Shown here: positions 25,892-35,100 of the stretch, one piece after another | Position numbering within the stretch: position 1 is the stretch's first letter | Layout: every line of letters begins with the position of its first letter | Assembly (NCBI RefSeq): GCF_000428485.1 | Contig: NZ_AUAA01000020.1 | Coordinates: 1-64,000, forward strand | Reading direction: 5' to 3' | Source: Epilithonimonas tenax DSM 16811 | Lineage (GTDB): Bacteria; Bacteroidota; Bacteroidia; Flavobacteriales; Weeksellaceae | DNA: 64,000 nucleotides | The notes under the pieces: model-generated | Seen by the model: only the letters and a program-made list of their open reading frames with translations | The model's database searches: none | What the model was told of the DNA's origin: nothing | Position numbers and translations under genes: made by a program

Positions 25892-25913
25892 GATACTGAG
25901 CCTGTCGAAGTAC
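25892..25913. repeat. Family E repeat fragment
   Basis: Reads GATACTGAGCCTGTCGAAGT and lies in the 435-base gap between yidC and the methyltransferase gene. Apart from the terminator, the family A copy and this fragment, nothing else is recognisable in the gap. Confidence 0.5.
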
Positions 25914-26044
25914 CTTTGCTAGCCTTGAAAATATTTTCAATATTGTCAAAAAATCTTTGCGAACTTTGCATTTAAAATTTACAATTTATAAAAATAAAAT
26001 TCCCGAAATTTACCCACTCAACTTTGAACTTTAAACCCAAAACC

Positions 26045-26707
26045 TTGAACCCAAATTCCACCTACGAATATCTCCAGCAATTCCTCACACCAGAACGTCT
26101 TCAGAAAATCGAGCACTTTGCTCAGGAAAGCTCAGACTTCGTGTTGCCTGTGATGGAAGACATTTACCAGTTCCGGAATGCAGCAGCCATCGTCCGTTCG
26201 GTAGAAGCTTGCGGATTTCATAAAGTCGTGGCAATGGAAAAAGAAAACTTCTTTGAACCCAATCTCAAAGTCACTAAAGGCGCAGACACTTGGGTGGAGG
26301 TAGAGAAAATGCCAAGAACGATAGAATCCTTACAGAATATCAAAAATCGAGGTTACAAGATTGTCGCAGTTTCCGCAGAAAACAATGCGAAAATGCTTCC
26401 GGATTATCAAGTGGATCAACCATTGGCACTGGTCTTCGGGACAGAGTGGGAAGGAACTACAGATGAATTGCTGGACTTTGCAGATGAAACCTTGGCCATC
26501 CCAATGTTCGGATTCACGAGAAGCTTCAACGTTTCTGTAGCGGCCGCCATCTGTATGTACGAGCTCAAGCAAAAACTCCTAAGCTCAAACATCGACTATA
26601 AATTATCAGAAGAAAAATTACTTCAATTAAGGATTCGTTGGGCAGTCAATTCTATCAAAAGCGGAAAAGAGATTTTGGAAAAGTTTGAAAGAGAAAATGA
26701 GTTTTAA
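26045..26707 (+). CDS. TrmH family RNA 2'-O-methyltransferase, probable tRNA Gm18 enzyme
   Basis: A SPOUT-class methyltransferase of about 220 residues. The three SPOUT motifs are present: N-A-A-A-I-V-R-S-V-E-A near residue 44, the L-V-F-G-T-E-W-E-G knot segment near 130, and I-P-M-F-G-F-T-R-S-F-N-V-S-V-A-A-A near 152. It probably methylates the ribose of G18 in tRNAs. No ATG is available before the conserved N-terminus: the first in-frame ATG is at 26152, inside the domain. The start must be TTG, at 26045 (chosen, as it fits family length) or 26024. Its end overlaps the convergent oxidoreductase gene by 4 bases. Confidence 0.9.
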   Translation: MNPNSTYEYLQQFLTPERLQKIEHFAQESSDFVLPVMEDIYQFRNAAAIVRSVEACGFHKVVAMEKENFFEPNLKVTKGADTWVEVEKMPRTIESLQNIKNRGYKIVAVSAENNAKMLPDYQVDQPLALVFGTEWEGTTDELLDFADETLAIPMFGFTRSFNVSVAAAICMYELKQKLLSSNIDYKLSEEKLLQLRIRWAVNSIKSGKEILEKFERENEF

Positions 26708-27825
26708 AAAACCAACTCACAAACCATCTCTCCAATCTTCGGCGCCAGCGCAACACCCATTCCGGAAAGTCTAACAGCACAGAATTGTCTCTCGGAAAGC
26801 TGTTTTACAATCGGCGTTTTCTCATTTCCCATTGCCATAATTCCCGACCATCGCATTGCAATTTTGAAGTCCTGATTGGGTAAAATCACTTCTTTTAGAA
26901 ATTGTTCCAGATGGTTTTGTAGAAATTCTGTCGTTTCAAAATCGGTTGTTTCTTCCTTTTCGAAATCCTGATTTCTTGCGCCACCAAGAAGAATTCGGTT
27001 TCCTAAGTTTCTGAAATAGTAATAGCCTTCGTCGTAATGGAATGTTCCTTTTAGTTTCAGATTTTCAATCGGTTCTGTTAAGATGATTTGTCCTCTTGCA
27101 GGAATGATTTCTTCAGATTTAAGAAATTTCGAACTGAAAGCATTTGTGCAGAAAATGACTTTATCAGATTTGAGACTAAGATTTTCATCCATTTTAATTT
27201 CAAGTTCATTCTCATTTTCTGAAACGGATTCTACTTCGGTTCCGCAGAGAAATTCCACCTTCAGTTGGTGGCATTTTTCTACCAATTTGCTCAGTAATTT
27301 TCCGGAATGCAGACTTCCTTCACAAAGATTCTCAACCAAAAATTCGGATTTTCTCAATCCAAATTCTTTAATCTTTTCATTGGCGATGCTAAAAGTGTTT
27401 TCCGTTTTTGTAATCGGAAAAAGATGTTGGTTGACTTCAACTAATTTTTCCAAAGTAGATTTATCATTTAAGATTTCATAACCACCGCAAAGCTCAAAAT
27501 CAATTTCGTCAGAAGAAAAATAGTGTTGGATTTTCTGCAAGCCTTCATATCGCATTTTTACCAATTCCAAGGTCTTCTTCCAACCCATTTTCTTGGAGTC
27601 AGCGGTGATTTCTGTCAAACTTCCAAAGCACGCAAAACCAGCATTTCGTGTGGAAGCGCCCGCTGCAATCGGATGTCTCTCAATCATCAATACCGATTTT
27701 TTAGGATGCTTTTCCTTGATAGCAATAGCGGTCCAAAGTCCGGTGAATCCCGAACCAATGATGATGACATCCCGTTTTCTGTAAAAAGTTTCGACTTCCC
27801 AAATGCTTGTTGCTAGGTTTTTCAT
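26704..27825 (-). CDS. FAD-dependent oxidoreductase, DadA/PuuB-like
   Basis: A 373-residue flavoprotein of the glycine/D-amino-acid oxidase (DAO) fold. The dinucleotide motif I-I-G-S-G-F-T-G-L-W-T-A is at about residues 22-33, followed by the G-A-S-T-R-N-A-G-F-A-C-F-G block typical of this group, and the C-terminal M-R-W-S-G-I-M-A-M-G-N-E-K-T-P. It should oxidise an amine or amino acid; the substrate is unknown. It starts 19 bases after rsmE ends on the same strand, so the two are probably co-transcribed. Confidence 0.88.
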   Translation of the reverse strand: MKNLATSIWEVETFYRKRDVIIIGSGFTGLWTAIAIKEKHPKKSVLMIERHPIAAGASTRNAGFACFGSLTEITADSKKMGWKKTLELVKMRYEGLQKIQHYFSSDEIDFELCGGYEILNDKSTLEKLVEVNQHLFPITKTENTFSIANEKIKEFGLRKSEFLVENLCEGSLHSGKLLSKLVEKCHQLKVEFLCGTEVESVSENENELEIKMDENLSLKSDKVIFCTNAFSSKFLKSEEIIPARGQIILTEPIENLKLKGTFHYDEGYYYFRNLGNRILLGGARNQDFEKEETTDFETTEFLQNHLEQFLKEVILPNQDFKIAMRWSGIMAMGNEKTPIVKQLSERQFCAVRLSGMGVALAPKIGEMVCELVF

Positions 27826-27844
27826 TGGGGAAATTTAGTAAAAT

Positions 27845-28537
27845 TTAAAACATTTTATCGTAATTCCAAGCTGCGACAAAGATGCCTGCTGTTTCTGTTC
27901 TCAACCTTTGATTTCCTAATGAAACTGCTTTGATGCCTTTCTCTGCCAGAAGCTGGATTTCCCTGTCAGAAAAGTCGCCTTCCGGGCCAATCAGAAAAGT
28001 GTAGTGATCAAGATTCGGTATATGATTCAAATTAATTCTTTCCAAATTCTCATTGCAATGTGCTACAAAAGTCGTTTTCGGGTCAAGCGTTTTCATAAAC
28101 TCAGAAAATTTCTGAAGGTCGTTGATTTTAGGAAAATGCGAACGCAGACTTTGTTTGGAAGCACCGATGGCTTGTTTTCTCAGTTTATCGATGCTGATAT
28201 TTTTACGCTCGGTTTGCTCTGTGAGGATGAAACTGACTTCAGAAATTCCCATTTCTACGGCTTTTTCCAGAAAGAATTCTATCCTGTCGATGTTTTTTGT
28301 GGGTGCAATCGCGATGTGCAGTTTTGGTGAGAAATCAGGAAGATGTTCCAGAACTTGGGACACATTGAGCGTTACTTTTTTCCCTTCGAAAATTAAAGTT
28401 CCTTTGGCAAGATTGCCTTTTCCGTCAGTTAAGAAAATCTCTTCACCTTCACGCATTCTCAGGACTTTTACGATGTGCTGTTGCTCATCAATATCGATTA
28501 AAATTTCGGGAAAGACCTGTCCAAAGAAAAGTTTCAT
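27845..28537 (-). CDS. rsmE: 16S rRNA (uracil1498-N3)-methyltransferase
   Basis: A 230-residue SPOUT methyltransferase. The N-terminal PUA-like part includes H-I-V-K-V-L-R-M-R-E-G-E. The catalytic half has the T-K-N-I-D-R-I-E-F-F-L-E-K-A-V-E-M-G-I motif, L-I-G-P-E-G-D-F-S-D-R-E and S-L-G-N-Q-R-L-R-T-E-T-A-G near the C-terminus, all diagnostic of RsmE. It methylates U1498 of 16S rRNA in the 30S subunit. First gene of the rsmE and FAD oxidoreductase pair. Confidence 0.95.
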   Translation of the reverse strand: MKLFFGQVFPEILIDIDEQQHIVKVLRMREGEEIFLTDGKGNLAKGTLIFEGKKVTLNVSQVLEHLPDFSPKLHIAIAPTKNIDRIEFFLEKAVEMGISEVSFILTEQTERKNISIDKLRKQAIGASKQSLRSHFPKINDLQKFSEFMKTLDPKTTFVAHCNENLERINLNHIPNLDHYTFLIGPEGDFSDREIQLLAEKGIKAVSLGNQRLRTETAGIFVAAWNYDKMF

Positions 28538-28575
28538 GTGGTTTGTCGTTGTATAGTTAAATTATTTATTGGTAA

Positions 28576-28623
28576 AATCGCTAAATCGTTATATCGTTAA
28601 GTCGCTAAATCGTTAAATCGTTA
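28576..28623. repeat. Six tandem copies of an 8-base unit (AATCGTTA type)
   Basis: The units are AATCGCTA, AATCGTTA, TATCGTTA, AGTCGCTA, AATCGTTA and AATCGTTA, with a worn seventh (ATTTGTAA) after. The array lies in the 150-base gap upstream of rsmE on the minus strand, where it would affect promoter spacing. Confidence 0.75.
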
Positions 28624-28688
28624 ATTTGTAAAATTGTTATTTGTAAAGTATTTCAATCAAAAATTAATTTAAGATGTCAATCACTTTA

Positions 28689-29048
28689 CTATTTACTGAT
28701 GGATTTATGCAAAGAATTAATTTGATTGGTAATAAATTCTGCTCTTTCCCGTAATTGATCATAACTTTCACTTGTTATAAAATCTAAATCTTTTGATAGA
28801 ATTAAAAAATTGATAACTTCCATTGTTGATCCAAATGCGATGTTTAAAAATCTGGATTTTTCTTTAGTGGATTGTCTCGAAAAGCCTTCTGCAATATTCG
28901 CTGAAATACTTGTGGACGCTCGTCTTATTTGATTGGTAATTCCAAATTTTTCATTTTCAGGAAAGTGAGATATGATCAGGTAAATTTCTTTTACCAATTT
29001 TCTTGAATTTTGCCAGACTTCTAATTTCTCAAAATAAAATTGATACAT
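28689..29048 (-). CDS. Four-helix bundle protein (S23/Avd-like family)
   Basis: A 119-residue protein with the family pattern F-E-K-L-E-V-W-Q-x-S-R-K-L, then Q-I-R-R-A-S-T-S-I-S-A-N-I-A-E-G-F and T-K-E-K-S-R-F-L-N-I-A. The family was first found in 23S rRNA intervening sequences and includes the Avd accessory proteins of retroelements, but free-standing copies like this one are common in Bacteroidetes and have no known role. No rRNA or reverse transcriptase is nearby. It ends upstream of the rsmE tandem repeats. Confidence 0.9.
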   Translation of the reverse strand: MYQFYFEKLEVWQNSRKLVKEIYLIISHFPENEKFGITNQIRRASTSISANIAEGFSRQSTKEKSRFLNIAFGSTMEVINFLILSKDLDFITSESYDQLRERAEFITNQINSLHKSISK

Positions 29049-29077
29049 ATTCTACCTTTTATAAACCGTTTCACGAA

Positions 29078-29980
29078 TCAACGATTCATCGGTTTTACCA
29101 GTTGCAATATTTTCTTCCCAACGGTCATCACCAGAACTGCTGCCAACCCAAACACAACGCCCAAGCCAAATTCTGTAACGGTGGATGGGAAGTTTTCCGG
29201 AATATAGTTTAGTATCAAATGGTGGATGTATTCAATATTATGATGGAAGATCCCACCTGAAACCAAAAGTAAAGCGATGGTTCCCACTACGCCCAAAACC
29301 TTGATTACAATAGGTAAGGCTTTTACCAAAAAATGTCCAAGACCTGAGATAAACCCTTTGTTGTTGGACTTTTTCATCAGGAAAAATCCCGCGTCATCCA
29401 TCCTTACAATCAGTGCTACGATCCCGTAAACGCCTACTGTTGCGATGATAGCAACAAAAGATACGCTGAGGATCTGCGTCAGAAGCGGATGCTTTTTTTC
29501 AATCACCGTTCCTAATGCGATGATGACGATCTCCAGAGAAAGGATAAAATCTGTTTTGATCGCAGAGCTGATCTTCGACTTCTCGGAATTGACTTCTTCC
29601 TCTTCCAGAGTGCTTTCTGCCATCACTTCCTCGCTTGTTTTGTTCCTGTGGAAAAGGAATTCTACAATCTTCTCCATTCCTTCGTAAGCCAGATAAATCC
29701 CGCCAAGAACCAAAATTACTTTGATGGCTTCCGGGAAGAAATAATTGAGCAGGAAGATCACAGGAAGGATAATCACTTTGTTGATGAAAGAACCCTTGGT
29801 GATTGCCCACAGCACGGGAAGTTCACGGGAGGATAGGAAACCGGTTGCTTTCTCTGCATTTACCGCAAGATCATCGCCGAGGATTCCGGCTGTTTTTTTT
29901 GTTGCGAGTTTACTGGTGACTGCGATGTCATCCATCAATGCGCCAATATCATCTAAGATTGCGAAGAATCCTGAAGCCAT
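29078..29980 (-). CDS. DUF808 family inner membrane protein (YedI-like)
   Basis: A 300-residue protein with several membrane helices. The N-terminus A-S-G-F-F-A-I-L-D-D-I-G-A-L-M-D-D-I and D-D-L-A-V-N-A-E-K-A near residue 36 are highly conserved in DUF808 (E. coli YedI). The family is proposed to be a membrane transporter, but function is unproven. A promoter element lies 17 bases before its ATG. Confidence 0.92.
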   Translation of the reverse strand: MASGFFAILDDIGALMDDIAVTSKLATKKTAGILGDDLAVNAEKATGFLSSRELPVLWAITKGSFINKVIILPVIFLLNYFFPEAIKVILVLGGIYLAYEGMEKIVEFLFHRNKTSEEVMAESTLEEEEVNSEKSKISSAIKTDFILSLEIVIIALGTVIEKKHPLLTQILSVSFVAIIATVGVYGIVALIVRMDDAGFFLMKKSNNKGFISGLGHFLVKALPIVIKVLGVVGTIALLLVSGGIFHHNIEYIHHLILNYIPENFPSTVTEFGLGVVFGLAAVLVMTVGKKILQLVKPMNR

Positions 29981-29997
29981 AACTTTTTATTTTGATA

Positions 29998-30005
29998 CAA
30001 AAATA
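29998..30005 (-). promoter_or_regulatory. -7 promoter element for the DUF808 gene
   Basis: Reads TATTTTTG on the minus strand, an exact TAnnTTTG match, 17 bases before the ATG at 29980. Confidence 0.5.
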
Positions 30006-30068
30006 AGTTTTAAAGTTTAAAATTCAATGCGAAAAATTATGGTAGCGAAGATTTTGTAATTGAAGTTT

Positions 30069-30473
30069 TTAAAACGAGATTTCATTTTCACTCAGAAATG
30101 CAACACCTGTTTTCATAGTCGTATAAATATCGATATCACACTCCCGCAGAGAACACCTATAAACCTCTTCTTTCCAGCTGCCATTGATGAAAATGAGATT
30201 CAAGTATTCAAATTTTCTCAAGTTGTTTTTAATGGATAAAAAGTCGCCTTCTTTTGGTTCGTAAGGAAAGCTGAAAACATTTTCGGAATTGATGGTTTCC
30301 AGAATTTCTTCTTTGATATTTTGAATATAACCGGTCTCAGAGCTTGTCAGTTCATAATCGTCAGATTCTTCTGCATTTTCATTTTTTCCCGTAATCGTTT
30401 CTAAAATCCAGTAATATTTTGAATTCTTTTTGGAATGTGTTCCGAGTTGTTTTTCTTCTAGTAATATTTTCAT
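30069..30473 (-). CDS. Hypothetical protein, 134 residues
   Basis: I do not recognise this protein. It is soluble, acidic, rich in Glu, Asn and Ser, with no signal peptide or membrane segment. The C-terminal third contains three cysteines (Y-R-C-S-L-R-E-C-D) and short beta-type segments, resembling small immunity or SMI1/Imm-like proteins only in general character. It starts 42 bases after the next upstream gene ends, on the same strand as tsaD. Codon use looks like its neighbours, which supports a real gene. Confidence 0.6.
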   Translation of the reverse strand: MKILLEEKQLGTHSKKNSKYYWILETITGKNENAEESDDYELTSSETGYIQNIKEEILETINSENVFSFPYEPKEGDFLSIKNNLRKFEYLNLIFINGSWKEEVYRCSLRECDIDIYTTMKTGVAFLSENEISF

Positions 30474-30515
30474 AAGTTATATTTAGCCAAAGCTATTTCT
30501 ACTGTAACGTTGTGT

Positions 30516-31022
30516 CTATTTTGTTGTGTAAATGATTTTTTCAGAGGTAAAATTTTGAGCAAAGCATTTTTGAGACTTGGAATATTTTATCAGATCAATT
30601 GTATCAAACCAAATATTAAATCGATAAGTAGTTTTTGATTGTTTCAAAACTTTTTTGAAAAATTTGGATTCATTGATGTTAATAGAATAAGAGATTGAAT
30701 TATTTGGTTTTAAATTCTTGAATTTACCAAAACAATCCAAACAATTTACATCTATAATTGATTTTTGAATTTTATCAAAATTATTTAAGCTAGCTTCAAA
30801 TTTTTCCACTTCGATTGGCTGTATATATACTTCGTGAAAGACGTCGGAGATTTTTAATTTTTGAGATTCTTTATTTGTAATGTTTAGTTTTAATATACCA
30901 GTTTTCGAAAGTCCAATCGTATCAATTTCGTATTTGAGGTTACAATTATTAATTTCAACTTTCTGCGAAAACAATGTGACAAATTGAAGGAATAGAATTA
31001 AAACAAAAATCTTTTTCATCAT
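30516..31022 (-). CDS. Hypothetical exported protein, 168 residues
   Basis: An unrecognised protein with a signal peptide (M-M-K-K-I-F-V-L-I-L-F-L-Q-F, cleaved after about residue 20, ...L-F-S-Q). The rest is rich in Lys, Asn and Ile, with a C-D-C-like pair (N-C-L-D-C-F-G) near the middle. I start at the ATG ending 31022 (31019 is equally possible), because the longer frame to 31073 puts an atypical hydrophilic stretch before the signal peptide. It lies between tsaD and another unknown gene, all in one direction, so may be co-transcribed with tsaD. Confidence 0.6.
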   Translation of the reverse strand: MMKKIFVLILFLQFVTLFSQKVEINNCNLKYEIDTIGLSKTGILKLNITNKESQKLKISDVFHEVYIQPIEVEKFEASLNNFDKIQKSIIDVNCLDCFGKFKNLKPNNSISYSININESKFFKKVLKQSKTTYRFNIWFDTIDLIKYSKSQKCFAQNFTSEKIIYTTK

Positions 31023-31078
31023 ATTAACTTTGTTAAAATATTGAATTGAAATCTTCTGACTTCCAGCTTCCAACTTTC

Positions 31079-32095
31079 CTACAAATCATACTTCGCAGTC
31101 GCCGTAGTCCTGATATCCGTAAACTCGCCACGCTCATATTTCAGTTTGGCAACGATGGCAATCATCGCTGCATTGTCTGTTGTATATTCAAATTTTGGGA
31201 TGAAGATATTCCAGCCCAATTTTTCTTGATTAAGTTCCATTGCTTTTCTCAACGCTGAGTTGGCAGAAACACCGCCGGCAATTGCAACATCTTTGATATG
31301 AAGGTCAACGGAAGCTTTTTCTAATTTATTCATTAATATCTCAATGATGGATCTTTGGACAGATGCACAAAGATCATTCAGATTTTCCTTGATGAAATCC
31401 GGATTCTTCCGCACTTCCTTCTGAATAAAATACAACACCGAAGTCTTGATCCCACTAAATGAGTAATCATAATTCTCCATCCTCGGTTTGTTGAACTGGA
31501 AAGCATCGGGATTTCCTTCCTTAGCCAACTTATCGATGATGGGGCCGGCAGGATAATCGAGGTCGAAGATCTTTCCAATTTTGTCAAAAGCTTCGCCCGC
31601 TGCATCATCTATCGTTTTGCCGATGATTTCCATTTCGAAATAATCTTTAACCAAAACAATCATTGTATGGCCGCCGGAAACCGTCAGGCAAAGGAAAGGA
31701 AAAGTGGGTGGCTTTGGATTGGCATCATCAATAAAATGAGCGAGAATGTGGGCCTGCAAATGGTTGACTTCTATCAAAGGAACGTCCAGGCTCATCGCCA
31801 GAGATTTGGCAAATGAAGTTCCAACCAGAAGAGATCCCAAAAGTCCAGGGCCGCGCGTGAAACCAATCGCGCAAATGTCATTTTGTTGTATATTTGCTTT
31901 GGAAAATGCTTTTTCCACAACAGGGATGATGTTTTGCTGATGCGCTCTGGACGCCAACTCGGGTACCACACCGCCATACTCGTTATGGATAGCCTGATTG
32001 GCAGCAATGTTGGACAGGATTTTGCTACCGCTGATGATGGCCGCAGAAGTGTCGTCACAAGAAGACTCGATACCTAAAATAATAGATGCACTCAT
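31079..32095 (-). CDS. tsaD: tRNA N6-adenosine threonylcarbamoyltransferase TsaD
   Basis: A 338-residue ASKHA-fold enzyme that transfers threonylcarbamoyl to A37 of ANN-decoding tRNAs, working with TsaB and TsaE. I-L-G-I-E-S-S-C-D-D-T-S is near the N-terminus, metal ligands H112 and H116 lie in N-H-L-Q-A-H-I-L-A-H, and S-G-G-H-T and G-G-V-S-A-N are present. I start at the ATG ending 32095; the frame to 32143 would run into tamB. The start is only five bases from the tamB start on the other strand, so its promoter lies inside tamB. Confidence 0.96.
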   Translation of the reverse strand: MSASIILGIESSCDDTSAAIISGSKILSNIAANQAIHNEYGGVVPELASRAHQQNIIPVVEKAFSKANIQQNDICAIGFTRGPGLLGSLLVGTSFAKSLAMSLDVPLIEVNHLQAHILAHFIDDANPKPPTFPFLCLTVSGGHTMIVLVKDYFEMEIIGKTIDDAAGEAFDKIGKIFDLDYPAGPIIDKLAKEGNPDAFQFNKPRMENYDYSFSGIKTSVLYFIQKEVRKNPDFIKENLNDLCASVQRSIIEILMNKLEKASVDLHIKDVAIAGGVSANSALRKAMELNQEKLGWNIFIPKFEYTTDNAAMIAIVAKLKYERGEFTDIRTTATAKYDL

Positions 32096-32100
32096 AATAG

Positions 32101-35100
32101 ATGGCAAATTTAGAAAATAAAAACACAACAAACGAAGATCCAACTCTTGACCAGCCCGTCAAGAAGAAAAGAACACCGCTTTTCTGGAGAATCCTCAACT
32201 TTATATTTTTCGGAATCATCGGACTGGTGGTTGTTCTTTTCATTGCCATCAATCTTCCTGTTACCAAACGTTACATTGCTGATCAGGCCATTGGTTTTCT
32301 CAATAAAGATTTGAAAATGAGAATGTCTTTGCATGATATAGACGTTAATTTCTTTGGCGATGTCACGATCAAAGGTCTGACACTGAAAGATTACAAAAAC
32401 TATGAATTCGTAAAAGCCAGAGAATTGCGTGTTGATTCTGATTGGTTTGCGTTGGCTTTCAATACGAGAGATATCAAATTCAATCAGGCAACGATTATTG
32501 ATCCTGTGATTCGCGTGATTACTTATAAAGGAGACAGCATCAGTAATTTTATAAGGTACGTGGATAACTTCAATGACGGTCAACCGCGTGATCCGAAAAA
32601 AAAGCCTTTCAAAATGGGGATGAAGATTGATCTGATCAACGGCGTCTCCACAATCGTCAACGAAAACAGTCCCGGGGAAGCAGGAAGATGGCTGGATGCA
32701 AAAAAGATCAATATGCACGTCAGTTCTCTTAAAGTAGAAGGCGCAGATGTTTTTGCTGATATCAGAAACTTCAGTCTCATTACAAAACGTTACGGCAAAG
32801 AGCACCTCGTGGATACATTTTCTACCAATTTTGAGATTACAAACAAACATTTGAAATTCGGGAATCTGACCATCAATACAAACCATTCTTTGTTGCAAGG
32901 TGAAGCTGTGATGAACCTGGATCCAAAAACGAGATTTGCCGATTTCGGTAGAAAAGTGAGTTGGGATATGACCATAAATCCCGGGAGTCAGATCAGTGGT
33001 TATGACCTCAGTTATTTTATGACAGATTGGGATAATTACACGCCCATCAATATTTCCGGGACGATGGTTGGGCCATTGAATGATTTTGCCCTGAATCATT
33101 TTCTGATCCGTTCGCAGGATGTGAATCTTAATACCAAGAATCTGAAATTGACAGGCGTTATTGATAAGAAATTCTTTATCGAAAGTAAGAATGTTTCTGC
33201 TGATTTTACCTACAAAGCGCTGAAGGCTTCTTTACCAAAATTCATTGCTGCAAAACTTGGGAATATTGCGGATGACTTCGGAAGAATGAAATACAACGGT
33301 TCTGTAAAGGTGAATCCAAAACAGATCTATGCCAGCGGACAGGTCATTACAGGAATTGGTCAGGCGAAGATGAAGGATTTCAATCTGGCAGATTACAGCA
33401 CAAAACGTCCTAAGTACAGAGGTTATGTAGATGTGAAAGATCTCAATGTAACGGCATTGACCAAGAATAAACAAGTAGGATTGATCTCCGGAAAATTCAA
33501 TATGCAGGGTGAGGGTTTCGATGTCAATACGATGTATGTCAAAACCAAATCTGACGTTGCACATATCGAATTGATGGGAAAAAACCTCAATAATATCGCC
33601 ATAGATGGTGTTCTTAATAAAAAACGATTTACGGGGAATCTGGATGCCAATGATCCTAATGCAAAAGGAACCTTCAAGGGTATTGTAGATTTCTCTACCA
33701 AAAGACTGTTTGCAGATTTTGCAGCGGACATCAAGTATGTCAATCTAAAATATTTCGGGATCAATGCAGGCGATACCAATTCGGTAAGCGGACTTGTGAA
33801 CGGAAAATGGTCTATGACGAATCTAAATGATCTCAATCTTGACGCAGATATAAGAGGACTGACACTCAACTCAAGCAAGCAAAAACTTCATATTCCTGAT
33901 TCCAAACTGAAAGCATTTTTTGAAAACAGAAACCGGATTGTTTCTGTAGATGCGCCGGGAGCTGTTACAGGCAAGATTTCCGGAAGATTTGATCTGGAGG
34001 ATATCGGGAATATGATCACCAATAGTCTTAATAAAATCCTTGTAGGCAATCCGCCGAAGAAAACTTACAACGGCCAGAGTTTTGATTTTGATTTTGATGT
34101 GAAGCAAGGTTTGGTTTCTTTCTTCGTGCCAGATCTGGAACTGAAAGACGGTGCCAGAGTTGCAGGAAGTTATGTGGGAAATACGAATGATTTGGTGCTG
34201 AATGCAGATGCTTCTCAAATCAAATATGTCATCACAAACAAGAAAGAACTTAGCGAAGCTGAAAAGTTTCTTGCAGAGACCGATGCGACTTACCAGCCGG
34301 ACCTTGATAAGGTAAAAGACAGTGCAATGGTGGATAGTATCAGTTTGAGGGTCAATACCGGAGATCTGACACAACAATTGCTCGCCAGCGTCAAGAGAGC
34401 ACAATACGGAAAAAATGTACTGCAGGATGTAACGCTGACTGCCAATAATGAAAATTCTCAGGTTCTTCATATCGGAACGGTTTTCAAATTAGGAAGCTTG
34501 GAGGACGAGGCTGCAAAACAAATGAAAGCATATGCAGTCAATATCAATCAAACTACTAATGTGGCGGGAGATTATGTATTGCGGTTTGAGCCGACTACTG
34601 TTAACTTAAACAATGTGGCATGGAGTATTGATACCAGTCCGGAGCTGAATCACTCTGTTACGTATCGTAAAAAAGAAAAGGATTTTGTGATCCAGAATCT
34701 CCGGGTTTATTCTGACGAAAGTGAACTTCTTGTCAAGAATGCAGATTTCAAATCCGCAAAGGATTTCACAGCGGATGCCGAAGTCAAAAATCTTGATATT
34801 TCCAAACTGCTTGCTCTTGGAAACAACAAGAATGCATTAGATATAAAAGGAACTGCCAACGGAACCATCCAAATCAAAAAATCTGAAAATAACCTGGAGC
34901 CCTTGGTCGCGCTGACGGTAAATGATATTTTTATGAATGGCAAAGCGATGGGGAATTTGGACGCCAATATCACTAAAAGTGAAAAGCCTAATGTTTTTGA
35001 TGTCAGTATCAAAGCTTTGTCTTCAGAATTTTTGGGTCAGAACACATTGGATGTCACAGGAACGATTGATAATAATCCATCGTCGCCAGTGCTGGACGTG

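Noticed and set aside
25702-25971. An 89-codon minus-strand frame in the gap after yidC
   Set aside because: Most of it is translation of the family A palindrome, so it is a repeat artefact.
28576-28623. CRISPR-like array
   Set aside because: The units are 8 bases with no spacers, so it is a simple tandem repeat.
28689-29048. Diversity-generating retroelement accessory gene (Avd)
   Set aside because: The four-helix bundle protein resembles Avd, but there is no reverse transcriptase, template repeat or variable repeat in the neighbourhood.
32110-33099. A 329-codon minus-strand frame opposite the start of the tamB-like gene
   Set aside because: It lies wholly opposite a clear gene, has no signal or motif and is rich in His, Ile and Cys, as antisense shadows are.
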